Part shown: in pieces, positions 1-12,794 of the stretch
Numbering within the stretch: the first letter of the stretch is position 1
How the letters are laid out: each line of letters starts with the position of its first letter
DNA from: Spongospora subterranea f. sp. subterranea
Lineage: Eukaryota > Endomyxa: Phytomyxea > Phytomyxea > Plasmodiophorida
DNA length: 64,000 bases
Direction: 5' to 3'
Assembly (NCBI GenBank): GCA_049724395.1
Contig: JAUGWO010000017.1
Location: 1 to 64,000 of the forward strand
Notes under the pieces: generated by a model
Seen by the model: the letters and a program-made list of their open reading frames with translations, nothing else
What the model was told of the DNA's origin: nothing
The model's database searches: none
Position numbers and translations under genes: made by a program

Positions 1-1839
1 ATGCCGTCATTGGAAATCGTGATGGGGCGACTAGCCGGGGCCAGTTACTTCGCAACGCTGGACGCTTACAAAGGGTATTGGCAGTTTCCTCTGGCAGAAG
101 AATCACAGGAGCTACTGTCATTTATGACTGATGAAGGCGTCTACACACCGACTAGAGTGGTTCAGGGAGCCACAGATGCTGTCGCATGCTTCCAAGCGGG
201 GATGCAGGAGGCACTTGGTGACTATCTTTATAAGAACACTCTGTTGTGGATCGATGACTTGTTAATTTTTGCACCTACTGTTCAAGAGTTGCTTGAAAAT
301 TTACGACTGGTTTTCAAGCGTTTGGACTTATTCGGGATCAAGTTGAATGCACGTCGCTGTGATTTATTTAACCGGGAAGTCCATTGGTGTGGGCGAATTA
401 TCTCTGGTACAGGCATTCGATTCGACCCTAAGCTGGTTGAATCGTTGAGAAATATGGAGGAGCCGCAGAACGCTGGAGAACTACAGCAGTTTATTTGTGC
501 ATTAGGATGGCTCCGAGTCGCCATTCCTGAGTTTACGAAGCATATCCATTTCTTACAAGAAGCGAAAAATGAAGCTATGAAGATCGCTGGGTCTAGTAAG
601 AGGAATGTGATGAACAAGGTCAAACTATCGGAGATAGGATGGGATGAGCGGCATCGACACAGCTTCCAACACGCAAAAGAGGTTGTGGCCAACGTTGTGG
701 AGCTGGCGCATCCAGATGCCGACAAACCGTTCTGTTTATTTACTGACGCTAGCGACCAACATTGGGCCGTCGTGCTGACACAAGTGCCGGAAGAGGATAT
801 TGGCCTGGAGGATATTAGTCAACTGCGACATGCGCCATTGGTTTTTCTTAGCGGTACATTTAAAGGGGCGTCCCTCCAGTGGTCGACGATTGGGAAAGAG
901 GCATTTCCAATCATCGAGGCGGTTGGGCGTTTGAGACATTTTCTGTTAAGAGAGAAAGGATTCGTGATATTCACGGATCATCGAAACCTAGTGTATATCT
1001 TAGACCCGTCGGAAAGGGCAAGCGAGAAGCGAAGGCACGTTTGCGACAGGCTTGAGCGGTGGGCCACCAAACTTTTAGCTTACAAGTATAGCATTCGTCA
1101 TATTTCAGGATCTGACAACGTATGGGCTGATCCACTAACGCGATGGGCACAACATGCGGAGACGGAAGGCCGAGCCGCTGCTATTGGAGATGTTTCAATC
1201 AATCAAAGGGTTCGACCTTTGCATGCGACTACGTTTGTCTGGCCCGATCTGGGCGAAATTACGGCGATTCAGAACGCGTACAAGGAGCATATTTTCAGCG
1301 ATACCATGAAAGACGGTGTACATGCCGATAATGATGATGTCTTCAAGACCGGGGAAGGGAAGATTTGGATTCCATCAGAAGAGTTGGCAGTGAGGATTAT
1401 GATCATTGCCCACAGCAGCAGCGCAGGACATCGAGGAGTCGAGGCGACATTAGAAGCCGTGAAAGCAAGGTTCTGGTGGAAAAACATGAGAAACGATATC
1501 CTGAAATTTGTACGGGAGTGCTTACATTGTGAAGCGAACAAAGGAACTGTAATACCAAGGCCATTTGGGGAAGCATTACATGCAGACCGACCTAATAAGC
1601 TGTTACACTACGATTTTCTTTTCATGGACAAGATGAAGGCTAAGGGCGAGAATCCGTATATCTATATTCTAGTTGTTCAAGATGATTTTTCGTCCTATCG
1701 GGAATTATTTCCAGCCAAGAATGCAGATCATCGTGTTGTGGTGAAAAAGCCGCGCGCGACCTGGGGATTCCCGTTCAAGTCTTCAAGCGGAGGGGGAAGT
1801 GTAATCCGTCCGTGTGAGGATTGTGCGCTTCGATTTTAA
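1..1839 (+). mobile_element. Ty3/gypsy retrotransposon remnant A (pol part)
   Basis: This is a pol fragment of a Ty3/gypsy LTR retrotransposon, cut by the left window edge. In order it shows reverse transcriptase (WIDD catalytic box), RNase H (FTDASD), a connection segment with NVWADPLTRW, and the zinc-binding start of integrase (paired His, then CLHC). The frame runs open to 1839 but stops early in the integrase core, so the element is truncated and broken. The wording of the RT region resembles oomycete gypsy elements, judged from memory. No LTR could be identified. It is treated as a fossil. Confidence 0.9.
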
Positions 1840-1925
1840 GGACGATCGGAGAATTGAATACCTCGATTTAAGGGCGATTGGAGAATTGAATACCTCGATT
1901 TACGGGCGGTCGTAGGATTGAATAA
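1831..1925. repeat. Short direct repeats, about 32 bp x 3
   Basis: Three imperfect copies of a roughly 32-bp unit carrying GAATTGAATACCTCGATTTA lie just after the end of the pol frame of remnant A. They may be part of the 3' untranslated region or LTR edge of the element. The third copy is diverged. Confidence 0.6.
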
Positions 1926-2086
1926 AGGACACTTTGCATTTGAGCTGCTATCGGAAGATTAACTCGAGTGTAGTTGTCGAGCGATTAAGCCGAAGTCGCT
2001 ACAGAACGGGACCGATGTTGTTGTGCACGCTGTTTGAATAACGGCCAGCGACTCTTGATCGACGATGCGAGTTGAGCCGTTACTGA

Positions 2087-3030
2087 TTAAATACGACCAG
2101 AAGTGACTGCGAGGTCACTTACTGAATCCAAAGACGGCACAAATATGGCGGATAGTAGTGTCGTAGGATTAAGGCCTGTCATGATTGTGACAGGAAAATA
2201 ACCGATTCGTGGCCGTACACATTGGTTCAACGCCATGTTAACGATGGGGAGCATGAAAGGATAATGGACATCGAAATCGAGAATACATTCTGAGAGTAGC
2301 TTCTTCAACGTCTCAAGAATATGCAGGTTCACGATTTCCACCGTTCCGTTTGCCCATGGGGTGTACGCCGTCGTGAAGTGTCGTGATATGTGTAGACGAC
2401 TGCAGACCTCGCCAATCACATGGTTTTTAAAGTGAGTCCCCTGATGGGACACATGCTGATACGCAATTCCAAACCGTTTGAACCGTCGATTAGACCGGTT
2501 GCCACTGTGTGATGATCGGCAGGTTCACACGGGATTAGTTCCACGAAGGCGGACTGAGAAATCGTTCTTGATCACAAGAATATATTGAAATGAGTGAGGA
2601 ACGCCTTTCTAAAAATGAATAGGAAGTCATAATGCAGAATACGATTAGGTTGGTTTGCATGCATTGCATAGCCAAATGGACGGGGAACGACAGACCCGTT
2701 GACCCAAAGGCAGTGTAAACATTTGGAAACAAACTCGGTTCGGACCACAAGTTCATGTTCGGCCACGAGAACCCAGAGGAGTCCGATACAAGATGACCGG
2801 ATATTCCCATATGGGCCACGACCATGATCCGAAGTTGCATTTGGAATTATGCAATCCAAACCTGACCGGCTGATGTCTTCCATGTTCCCTTGTCAACTGG
2901 GTTCGTACTGTAAGTACTTGATTCTGGATATGAAGCCCATCGAACTGTTCAGTAAAAATGAAGATTGATCGGCCGTGATTGATTCGAGAGTTGGTCAAAG
3001 AAATCTGTTCTTTGGCGATATGGTATGCCT
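2087..3030 (-). mobile_element. Ty3/gypsy remnant B (integrase part)
   Basis: Minus-strand pieces match Ty3/gypsy integrase. The core part (2087-2452) includes HQGTHFKNHVIGEVC and FTTAYTPWANGTVE. An N-terminal zinc-binding part lies at about 2570-2890 with CLHCLWVNGSVVPRPFG, close in wording to remnant A. The pieces are spread over several frames, so the element is broken in several places and looks older than remnant A. It abuts a plus-strand fragment on its right. Confidence 0.8.
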
Positions 3031-3039
3031 CAAAAGAAG

Positions 3040-3490
3040 TTATTTACCAGTTTCTTGTTAGAAATGATGATGTCATTGGTCATATACGTAACGCTGGCAA
3101 CACCAATTACGCTCGTTTGATTTTGTGATTGAACACATAGATGGAACCACCAACGTCTGGGCCGACATTCTGACTCGATGGGGAGCCGCTTTCGGAACGT
3201 GTTGTGGTTTATATCACCGATGACATCATCATTTCTAACAAGAAATTGGTACAGTAGCTTCTTTCGATGCATACCATGTCGCCACAGATTTCATTTGGCC
3301 AACTCTCGAATCAATCACGGCCGATCAATCATCATATTTGAAGACAGAACCTACTGATTTACAGTCCGATGGGCTTCATATCCAGAATCAAGTACTTACG
3401 AAGCCAATCGCCAAGGGAACATGGAAGACATCAACCGGTCAAGTTTGGATTGCATAATTCCAAATGACTAGCAGCCGACTGTTGCGATCA
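3040..3490 (+). mobile_element. Ty3/gypsy remnant C (RNase H tail to integrase start)
   Basis: The plus strand carries EHIDGTTNVWADILTRWG at about 3130-3190 and then FIWPTLESITADQSS from about 3285. Both align with the connection and integrase-start segments of remnant A. About 2870-3080 and 3217-3445 are inverted copies of each other, so this fragment and remnant B form an inverted duplication centred near 3150. It is broken and short. Confidence 0.75.
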
Positions 3491-4990
3491 AATAAGAATG
3501 TAAGGTTTCTGTGATCTGTAAAAAGACGAATTAAGTTCTGCAAGGTGGATTTGATTTGAGCGAAACACTTGCAATGAGAGTGGTTCCAGCCCAAATTCAT
3601 CAATATGACCTTCAGTTTTGATTTCTGTAAACTGTCAGATAAAGCGCGACGCCGTCAACAGCAGCTGTTGAAGTGGGTCCACAAGTTCAGAGAACCTTGG
3701 GATTGCTGAGCGCAACCAGTTGAATCCACATAGTAATTGTTGCAAATCGCCAGCAGTGATCGGTGACTGTAATTCGCTCAGTGACGAAAACAAAATTGTG
3801 ATCGAACGAGACACCCATTTCCGATATCATTCTGCCGCACCATTTGACCTCAGTCAAGAAGAGAGCGCAACGGTTTGGGTTCAGTTTGATGCCATGTGAG
3901 TGCAGATTGTCTAAAATGAGGACCAAAACTTCAAACCAGTTGTCAATGCTTGTGGCATAACCCAAAATGTCGTCATCCCATAGAAGGGCCGCATGTGTAT
4001 AGTAAATCAGATAGGACTTCTTGCTTCCCCGCCTGGAAAGCGAAACTGCATCGACTAGGCCTTGGATAATGCGACGCGGCGTGTAGACTGCCTCATGCGT
4101 CATGAGAGAACAACGTTCCCAAGATTCGGGATGTATGGAAACTGCCAGTACCTTTTGAAGGCGTCTAGCATGATAAAAAGTTTTGCATTACGAAGATATG
4201 ATAAAATGAGATCTATGTGAGGCATGGGCCAAACAAGATGTTCAGTACGTTTGTTGACCTCCTTTGAATAGATAGTCAGACGATAACCACGGCGCTCGAT
4301 GTTGTCTCTCTTCTCGACAACGAGGCAGGCAGATGCGAAACGGCTGTGCGGATTGCGGAATGTGAGATCGTTCGCTTTTAACGTCTGTGCATGTTCGCGC
4401 ATGAATGTGCGGTGCGCTTCGGCATATCGTCGATTTTTAGCCCTAAATGGAGTTGCATCAGATTTCGGCACCAGCTTCATCGGCGTAACCTTCGCCGGGT
4501 CGCACATATCAGAGATGGCAGATTCAATATCACTAATGGCATCCTGGCCGATGTCGACGAAATAATCTTCGCTAGGTTCGTCGCCGGTATTAAGATCAGC
4601 GGTGTGATCGATTGAGACCCGTTTGATTGCTGATAAGATATCAGGATCTGACTTTGTATACTCATCGTCAATAAGGAGATGACTATTCGGGGCATCCTTC
4701 AAAATATTCAGGAGTAGCACATCGGGATCGATTCCGAGTGTGAACAATTCGGGTTTGCCGATATCGATATGTGCAATTATTCTCAGCCTTATCCTAAGCT
4801 CTTTAGCTTTCAGAGTAATTTTACCCTGCCCACTCTGGTCACATTCAGTTTATCGTCATTAAGATAAAGAGATGACCCGAGATAATTTTGCTCTAATAGC
4901 TGTATCTCTTGCACTTCAGGCCATACAAAATCAACATGACCAAAATTCATCTGGAATTGGTCAGAGTTTCCGAAACGGATAGATTAAGTT
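3490..4990 (-). mobile_element. Ty3/gypsy remnant D (protease to reverse transcriptase)
   Basis: On the minus strand, an RT region (3687-4747) shows TPRRIIQGLVDAV, LLWDDDILGYA and HGIKLNPNRCALF, preceded by an RT start with RRYAEAHRTFMREH. Protease-like sequence extends to about 4990. It has the same orientation as remnant B and could be the 5' half of the same element, split by the inverted fragment. It has a few breaks and no LTR was recognised. Confidence 0.8.
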
Positions 4991-5903
4991 TTTGGAACAT
5001 TCACTACACCCAATCCTACCGCTGCTCCCCAACGTGTTATCAAATCTGATCATACGTTCTCTTCACCCTTGTCGTGCAGCGCCCAACCCTATAATCTCTG
5101 ATCAACAGGCTTACAAACCGCAGTCGATATCCCTGCGTCAAAATCCTATGGCCGCCATGCACTTTGAAACGGTTTGTTATTTATAAGCTGATATTTGTTA
5201 GGACACTGTAGTCCCCCTTTCGGCAACGGTCCTTTTTTTCCTGGCAGCCGGTTCAGGTTTCGACGGATTTTTTGTGCCAAATTGCTAATTTCTTTAAAGA
5301 GCTTTAAAGTCTTTTTTTTAAAGCTTATTACGTTCCTAACAAAATTCAAGGTTCATTGAAAGCATTGACAACAGAAAATCCCTATTTCTTCAACAATAGA
5401 CCAATCAAGGTGCCACATCCACAATGTGTGTGAATCAGTGCGGCCATAAATACAATCCCGAGTGATGTGAAGACTGGACAGTGTCCTATATAAGGCTGCG
5501 CTACGGTCAACGCATTCTCTTCCTTGTGCAGTAAGATTTAATCTTTGGAAGCGGTCAGGTTGCCGATCTGTCTGCCGCATTCGCCATCGTCTGTTGCATC
5601 GAAAAGCGAGTTGCAGGTTCTTTGCCTTCTCCGGTCGGTTAGTTTGCTCTCAACATTCGCGTTATCATTTGGTAGCACGTGTTGGTTGCTGACAGGTTTC
5701 GAATGTTTTTATCTGTTTCAGCATGTGAGTTTCCAAACAATAGACGAATGGAAGATTTGCTATTTTTTTTAACTGCACCATATTGATCTTGTTTTGTATT
5801 TCTCTCATGTAATTATTTCAAGGGGAACTAATGTTTCAACCACCGTCTAACTCTCAAGCGTTCATGCTGCCTAATTCTTTTTTTAAAAATGTAGTGTAGC
5901 AAG
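4991..5903 (+). other. Gap and upstream region of the E2 gene
   Basis: No supported coding sequence is seen in this stretch. It holds the transition from the retroelement to host sequence, a TATA-like box at 5486-5495, and what is probably a long 5' leader of the following E2 gene. A 5'-UTR intron is possible because the distance from the TATA box to the start codon is about 410 nt. Confidence 0.4.
5486..5495 (+). promoter_or_regulatory. TATA-like box (CTATATAAGG)
   Basis: CTATATAAGG is a good TATA-box match on the plus strand, upstream of the E2 gene. Transcription would start about 30 nt further on, leaving a long leader before the start codon at 5904. Functional use is inferred. Confidence 0.4.
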
Positions 5904-7040
5904 ATGATGGATGGCAATACTAAGAGTACTAGTTCTGGTCAGTATGGCGCGATTCTCCTCAGGAATCAGCTCAAAGGTATTTTTTCATCGCGACCTCAAA
6001 TTTTTAAAAGTTGCTCAAGCTCGTGCTCGGATGCGGTGTCTAGATCAGTTTTATTTGTGTTTCATTTTTTCTTGACTTGCAGTTTGAAGCAAGAACCGGT
6101 TTTCATTTATCATTTGATACCATTAATCGCTTTTTTGTTGTTGTAAACTCAAACTCCTTCTGTTTTAGAGTTGATGAAAAATCCCGTTGATGGGTTTTCC
6201 GTGGGTCTCGTTGACGACGACAACATGTTCGAATGGCAAATCATGATAGAGGGACCCGCAGGCACGATGTTCGAAGGAGGATTGTTTCCGGCTTTGCTGA
6301 AATTTCCATTGTCATACCCCAACTGTAACGTGGTTTTCTATACTTTTCCTTTCTTGAACTTTTCATATAGTTCTTGATTTCAAAGTTCTGTCGTCTTTTT
6401 CATTCATGGGTTTTATGAAGATCGTTTGTGGTTTATAACAGTTTAATTTTTGTTTCTCTTCTCAAGCCAGTTTTATATTTTCATATCTGTCAAATTGCGT
6501 ATGCCTACCATCTGCTGATACTTATTCTGTTTATGTCCTACAGCACCTCCGGTCATGACCTTTCAAACTCCGGATTTCTGGCATCCAAATGTGTACCCAG
6601 GTTTGTTCATATTCTATGCATCAACTTGGCTCCGAACCATTATTTTACAGATGGTCGTGTTTGTATTTCAATTCTTCACGAAGCAAAAGTCGATAATTTC
6701 AACCAGCAAGAGTTGATGGAGGAGAAATGGCGTCCTATCCTCGGCGTACGTAGTTACTTTGTTCAGCAACGCAGCTTGTTTAAGAGCTCATGCAATAATT
6801 TTCGCTTTCGATGAGTCTACGTTGCTGAGCACTTTATTATATTGTTATTCACCAAAACTTACTTGATCTTGAATTCTGTTCCAGGTTGAGAGTATTCTAG
6901 TGAGCGTTGTGTCACTGCTGTCTGATCCGAATTTCGAGAGTCCTGCCAATATTGATGCTAGCATCAATATGCAGCGCGACCCAGAAGGCTACAGGAAACG
7001 CATTCGCCGTCTGGTTCGGCGATCGGTCGAGTTTGAATAG
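5904..7040 (+). CDS. UBE2G1: Ubiquitin-conjugating enzyme E2, UBE2G/Ubc7 type
   Basis: This E2 accepts ubiquitin from E1 as a thioester and, in the UBE2G/Ubc7 branch, serves mainly ER-associated degradation. Five exons join in phase: 5904-5976, 6169-6324, 6544-6600, 6651-6745 and 6885-7040, giving 178 residues (family about 170). The start codon is followed by a second ATG. Landmarks are LMKNPVDGFSVGLVDDDNMF, the WHPNVY (HPN) motif, and the catalytic cysteine in DGRVCISILHE. After it comes the acidic-loop insertion typical of Ubc7/UBE2G (the segment ending EEKWRPILG). The C-terminus is basic (RRLVRRSVEFE). Introns are 50-219 nt with GT-AG ends. The only doubt is which paralogue name within the UBE2G group applies. 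Confidence 0.93.
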
Positions 7041-7983
7041 TGTTTCATGTTGTCAGTGCACTGTATTGTAAAGTACTTGCCAACCACATGACCTCATTCA
7101 CACTAGGTACTATATGTAATTTGTATTTTTAACAGGTACGATGTATGTTTTGACCCATGGATAACCCTTACATTAATTTAGTATCAAACAATTTGGCGTA
7201 TTCTCAAGAATCCCAATGTACTCTACCTCTAATATTAAAGTGAAAAACCTGCATTGATTGAGCAACATAACAAATTTTATAATTTGCATACCGTTTCTTC
7301 GTCGTGTTGATTGGTGTCGCCTGTTTTTGGGATCGATTCCCTTCCCTTTAGGGGTTTCGAGAAAGTTCGCCAAGATAACTTCTGAAAATTAATTCGTTCG
7401 TAATTTGGTTATCTTTTTCTAATTGAGAATAGTGTAAGATGGTACATTTTCTAACGGCCGTGCTCGCTCCGCATCAAGAAAGCCATGTGGCGCTGCTGCT
7501 GGAAGAGTGCCGTTGCAGCCGAGAGCAAAGTGCACAATCGAACACGTTGTGGATCTGCAAACATGGAAGCCCGCATGCAATAGTACAATAAAAAAGCCTC
7601 GACACAATCAAGCCCACAAAAAGCAGCTGGAAGTCCAATCGATTCCTTTTAATCGCAGGGCGAAAATTTGAGAATACAGGCCTGGCTAAGCATAACGATT
7701 GTAGTTCAGCTGACACATTCACGAATCACTATCCTGGGATAATGGCTCTTTTTAATGAATCAATCGGCATCAACAATATCTGGTGTCAGAGACCAGGACC
7801 GATAGGCGAACAAGTTGTTTCTCAAAATTAAAATTAGATATACCCGCTTATATCCGCGGGAATCGCCAGGTGTTCCAGAATGGTTAGAATGATGAATCAC
7901 CTGACATTCTTGACATATATCCGGTTCCTGCTCCTTTTTAAAGGTGTTTTTTGGGATTGCAAATCAGGTTACAGAAGTGCTTC
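7041..7983. other. Gap without a supported gene
   Basis: This is the 3' flank of the E2 gene. Short open frames exist on both strands, but none has recognisable domains or coherent splicing. Confidence 0.4.
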
Positions 7984-8327
7984 TCAATTTGCATAACGGA
8001 CGATGTCCCGATCAATATCTGGATCCTCCGTCGCAACAGCTGCCTTCCGTTGGCGTCGCCGATTCCAGTCCCACCCACTTTCCGGTAAAATGTGCTGCAG
8101 AAAAATCAACCACAGAAAATAGGTTCCAACAGATCGCTTACAAAATGCATCCAAAATAAAATATCCCAAGGGTTCGTAATCAACCTCAGGTCCTTCATCG
8201 TTGTCCTTGCACCAAATGCGGAATCAAAAAACGACCACCGCGGTGGAGAATCATATAATATGCTGATTTTACGTACTTTGAATGGAAAACAAGCGTTGAT
8301 TTTACTGCTGGATTTGTCGTCCGTCAT
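7984..8327 (-). CDS. Possible small minus-strand gene, unrecognised
   Basis: An ATG at 8327 opens a frame beginning MTDDKSSSKINACFPFK, followed by a strong donor (GTACGT). A second coherent frame, ending ESGWDWNRRRQRKAAV and then a stop at 7984, lies downstream on the same strand. The gene would be divergent from the PHD/SPOC gene, with starts about 110 bp apart, and convergent with the E2 gene. I do not recognise the product and the exact splice is not settled. Chance open frames are a real alternative. Confidence 0.3.
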
Positions 8328-8438
8328 GTATTTCTTGGCTGTTTTCGATACACGCAGTTTCTGTCCGTGCACTCCAAGTGGGTAGTTTGCGCGGCCTACG
8401 TTGTTTTTGTTGACAGATCGATAGCACCCAATTCGGTC

Positions 8439-11400
8439 ATGGTGGCTGTGTCAGCCCAAACCGATGCGGAGCGGCGGCGTAGTAGCCGCCCTAAACAACA
8501 TCGCGCGATTGAGCCCCATCCCCTGGAGATGGCGTTTAGCGATGGCAGTCATTCGTCAAGTTCTGCCAACGAAAATGATTATTCTGATGCTACCGTTGAG
8601 AAACAGGTGTACTGTTTTTGTCGAAGTCCTGATGATGGAAAACTAATGGTTCAATGCGATTGCTGCTTTGAATGGTTCCATGCCGCTTGTGTCAAACTGT
8701 AATTATGCTCAATCCCTGTTTGCATTAGGTTTCGTTATATTTTTGGATTTGTTTGGTGAAGTCTATTTTTTTTTTCAACAAGACTTTCTGAGTTTCATCT
8801 TCCAGGAGAATTTGACGTTGTCAAATGCGTCTCCGAATTGGTCGTTGAAATACTCTCTTAATGCGGTGACGTAGCATTGCGAAGTTGATCTGCTGTCCCT
8901 TGTTCCTGTCAATTGGATGCTTAGCATATAGATATAATTGAGGATCACTTTACCAATCAAAGTGATCTGGTCATCGTTTGTTACGAAACATGATAGAGCC
9001 ATATTATGGGTTCGATACGCCTGTCTGAATCTCGTTGACTTCCCTTTTAACGGTTGTCGCTCTAGATTGAGTGTAGTACCACTTTGTATAAGCGAAACAA
9101 CACAGGTTCTCATGAACAGTTTTCCGTTTAGGGGTCGTTCTTGTCGTCGAATCATTCTAATAAACCACTAATGACGATATGCTGTTTGGTTCACATATCG
9201 GTCCGCCCATCGGGTTTGGTACAATACGACCAGCAACGATTCGTTCGTTTTCGAGAACTCCGCATTCTCTGTTCCAAGAAAATGTTTCTACTCGTTCGGC
9301 ATGCGAACTTTTCTCAGATTCTCTGCCGCTCGATGATCATTTCCTAAACTTATTTTTTCCAAGACTTGTATAAATTTCCACATGTTCTAAGAGAATTCCC
9401 AGACACGCTTCACCAAAACAGTTTTCTATTCCCATCAGTATTTTATTTCGTTGATCTCACTTATTTCTAGTAATGGTCTCCATGTTTGTCTGAATTGTTC
9501 AGTGTTTTCTTGTCTGTTTCCAGATTGCCGGTTCCTCACTGAATTTGTTGTTCCATTCTTTCGTTAACAAGACTTTACTGAAATTTGAGCTCCTGTTCAG
9601 GAATGCGAATGATGATATGTCTCACTGGGTGTGCCGAACGTGTTCCAAAGACGATGATGTGCCGGCAACGTTGCCAACTTCCAACACTGTTTCCACCGTC
9701 GACTCATCGATTGCGATACCCTCAAATCAACTTGTCCCACGCAGCCCGACCCGTGTTCAAGTTACTCAGGGGACTGTTCTTGTTTCCATGGCACCACTAC
9801 CGTCGATGTTGCAATGTAATTCATTTTCGTGTTTTATATGAAGTTTTTCATGGTCAAGTTTGTGACCCATTACTACTTTCATTGTATACCCGAACGAACC
9901 TACGTCAACTCCTGTTGGCTAAATATTTATTTGGTTTATTCGAGATGCGTTATGTAGGTGCTTTCATTTACCTTGGTCCGATTGTTCGAAAACTTGTGTT
10001 ACGTCGTTTTTGCTTACACTGGTCGCAGATCGGTTAGATTGTCAGAATGCATTGGCCAAAGTGGTGCCAAAGTCTTTGGCGATCCAGATTGAAGAAGCGG
10101 CACACGATTGGAGTGAATGTCGGCCAACATCAGAGGCCATTCGCTCTTACAAGACAAAGATGCGCGAAATTGTTTTGAATCTCAAAATCAACTCTGATCT
10201 GCGACAAAGTATCATCCTTTCTATCTTTGATTCTGAATTTCAGATCAATCATTGCCATTATTACTTCATGCTGTGATTAGTCAACTTGTTTTTTGCTCAT
10301 TTGCAATATGTCGGGTTTCTAGTATTTTCCGTGTTTTTTTTGGGCTCCCGCTTTGTTGCCGATATACGCACATTTTAATGCCTGATGGGTGCAGGTGTAA
10401 TCGACGGTTTGCTTTCTCCATCGGAACTTGTGGCGAAAGATGTGTCCTTATTGGCGGCGCCGGACTTGATTGCTTCCCGGAGTGAGGAGAAGCAAAATTC
10501 AATTTCCTCGCGGATTAAGAATGATGAAGAACCTGAATTAGAGGTGTCTCCTGTCGATATCCCAATCCCCTCCCAGGTATTGTTCTTTTATTGGGAATAT
10601 CGACAAATATTTCTCTAACCAGGGTCCCCTAGCCCGATATTATTTTGCCGGATTTAAGCGATTACCCCGTAGACGAAGGCACATCATCGGAGGTCAGATC
10701 GTCACTGTCCTATTTTATGACCATATTTTGCGTGTTTATCATTACGCGGAGTTACCATCTTCGCCGTTTCTTGACCAATTTGTGCCGGAACACTTTTTGC
10801 AACATGCTTGGTACGCTTTCACATGCTTTGCATTATTTTTTTATCACCATTCTGTTTTCGGTTTTAAGTTGTACACATGTTTCTCTGGTATCTGATTTCT
10901 GAGCTATGCATTTTCTGTTATTCAGATAATCACTAGTTTCCCGTCATCTACCGAACCGTCATCTACCGAAGCCGCTTCCATTGCTGTGTCGGCATCCGAA
11001 ATGGAAAGCAGCGCAGACCTACAAGAGAGTTCTCCAATGCTGTTTGAGGAGCCCGAACCATTTCCCTCACATGACATGGTGGATGATCCCGATCAACCGC
11101 GAGTTGATTGGCTGGGAACGCTTTCAATTTCCGCTCAAGATGATGGGTTTAGGCTTCACGCCAATATTGTAAACCCTGAATGTAAATCTGATCGTCAAAG
11201 ACTTGGTAAAATGCAGAACTCCCTGTTTGTGCACGGCCGTATTGAGCCAAGCGCTGTTCATAAGGTAACAATTTCAGCACACCGAACGATGCTATGTAAT
11301 ACTGTGTATATAAAGTTTCTGTTTTTCAGTTGTCATTGCACCTACATTCGTCACGTTATTGCCAGTTAATTTTCTTCCGAGATCGTAGCTGTTTTTTTTA

Positions 11401-12743
11401 CAAACGTAGCTCATGTTGACTGATCGCAGTTTGTCATGCAAGTTCACGCGCTGTCCAAGAGTGTGCAACCCACAGATCGGTTTAAGCACAAGCGTCTCGC
11501 GCTGGTGGAATTTCATGTTGGTTCAGACGACGTTAGCGCGAAAAATTGCTCTGATTTCATCAAGCAATATGCTGGTAAGTTATCTCAGTAGGTTTGGACT
11601 CTTTACGGGCCCTCGTCATTTGGATTCACTTGCCGTTTTGTCGAACCTTACCCCCGAACCTGGTTTTGCTGAGAACTTGCGGTTTTCATTTACGTCGATT
11701 CTGGTTTTATTGAAAATTTTCTACCTTGTCTGTCTTTTCAATTAATTGATGATGAGAACTGTTGCCAACTATGAGAATTTTACACAGATCGTAGTCGAAT
11801 TCCAGTCATCGATAACACCGAACTAGGAATCCTTCTTTATTTTATATCGCCTGTATTCGGTTTGAACGCAATGTGGTCGCAAGTTCTTTTCGACGTATTT
11901 GGGCGTTCTTCCCCGCCTGCAAATGCAGAGATTTGGGCCATTGCGGTCATTACCGCCCAATCCAAATTAGCAACGACAAAGCGCTCTCATCATCGCCCTA
12001 TCGTCAAACCCCCTAGTGATCAGGCGACGACGATCCGGTTCGCCGATGCCCAGTCCACAGCTCAAGTAAATTCAGAGGAACCGACATTGTTGACCCCGTT
12101 TGTTGATCCAATGTTGATCCAACATCCGCTTCCAACTCTTCAACAACTAGAACACTTGGAGAGTGCCTTGGCCGCTGAAGCGCTTCACGATATTGATCCG
12201 CACACTGTCCAGGAAAATCAACAGGAATATTATTCTGAGCATTGGCCCCCCGAGAATTATCGTCCGGCAGAGGCATTTTATTTCGATGATCGCTACCAAC
12301 CGCGTCGACCTGATTTTGCTCAAGCGAATCGCAGCGAAAACGTTCGTTACCCTCCCGCTGGTCATAGGAGCGAAAGTGATCGGTTTGCCAGTCAGGAAAC
12401 TATTCATGGTGGCTCTGATCGATATTCTGCTCCAGTTCATCAAAGAGGAAATGACTTGATATACGCTCCGGCAGCCCAACAAGCAGATGAAGACCGATAT
12501 ACTCCTCCTATGCATCCTGACCGATATGCGGTTGTTCATCAACAATTGCAGAGAGGCGACGAGAGGTATGGTCCGATCCCGAATCAGCAAGGGTACCGTA
12601 GAGATTGGGTGGCACCCTACCGGTCACCCCCACGTCGGGTTCGATCAACAGACCGGGCTCCCCGCGATCAAGGGAGAGGTCACCGAGGACAGGACCGACG
12701 ACGATTCAAGCCAAGCTCAGGACGATTTAATAACAGTCGATGA
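8439..12743 (+). CDS. PHD finger - TFIIS central domain - SPOC domain protein (Bye1/PHF3/DIDO type)
   Basis: This is a nuclear factor of the Bye1/PHF3/DIDO class, whose members bind RNA polymerase II (TFIIS-like domain), modified histone H3 (PHD) and phosphorylated CTD (SPOC). Eight exons join in phase: 8439-8698, 9601-9815, 10029-10208, 10395-10576, 10633-10692, 10926-11264, 11430-11574 and 11788-12743, giving 778 residues. The PHD finger spans residues about 55-105, with VYCFCRSPDDGKLMVQCDCC, WFHAACVKL and, after the first intron, WVCRTC. The TFIIS central domain has SYKTKMREIVLNLK and VIDGLLSPSELVAKD. The SPOC domain runs from VDWLGTLSI to LGILLYFISP. The last roughly 230 residues are a disordered Tyr/Gln/Arg tail with repeated DRY/RY motifs ending in an RG-rich stretch. 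The first intron (902 nt) is far longer than the others. Confidence 0.9.
8775..9155 (-). other. Antisense open frame inside the long first intron
   Basis: A 126-codon open frame lies antisense inside the 902-nt intron of the PHD/SPOC gene, with no recognised domain. The intron is four to fifteen times longer than its neighbours, so an inserted or nested sequence is possible. No terminal repeats or target duplications were seen. Confidence 0.2.
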
Positions 12744-12794
12744 GCCAAATCCCAATTGTTTTATTAAATTCCTTAGCAATCATAACAACTTACT

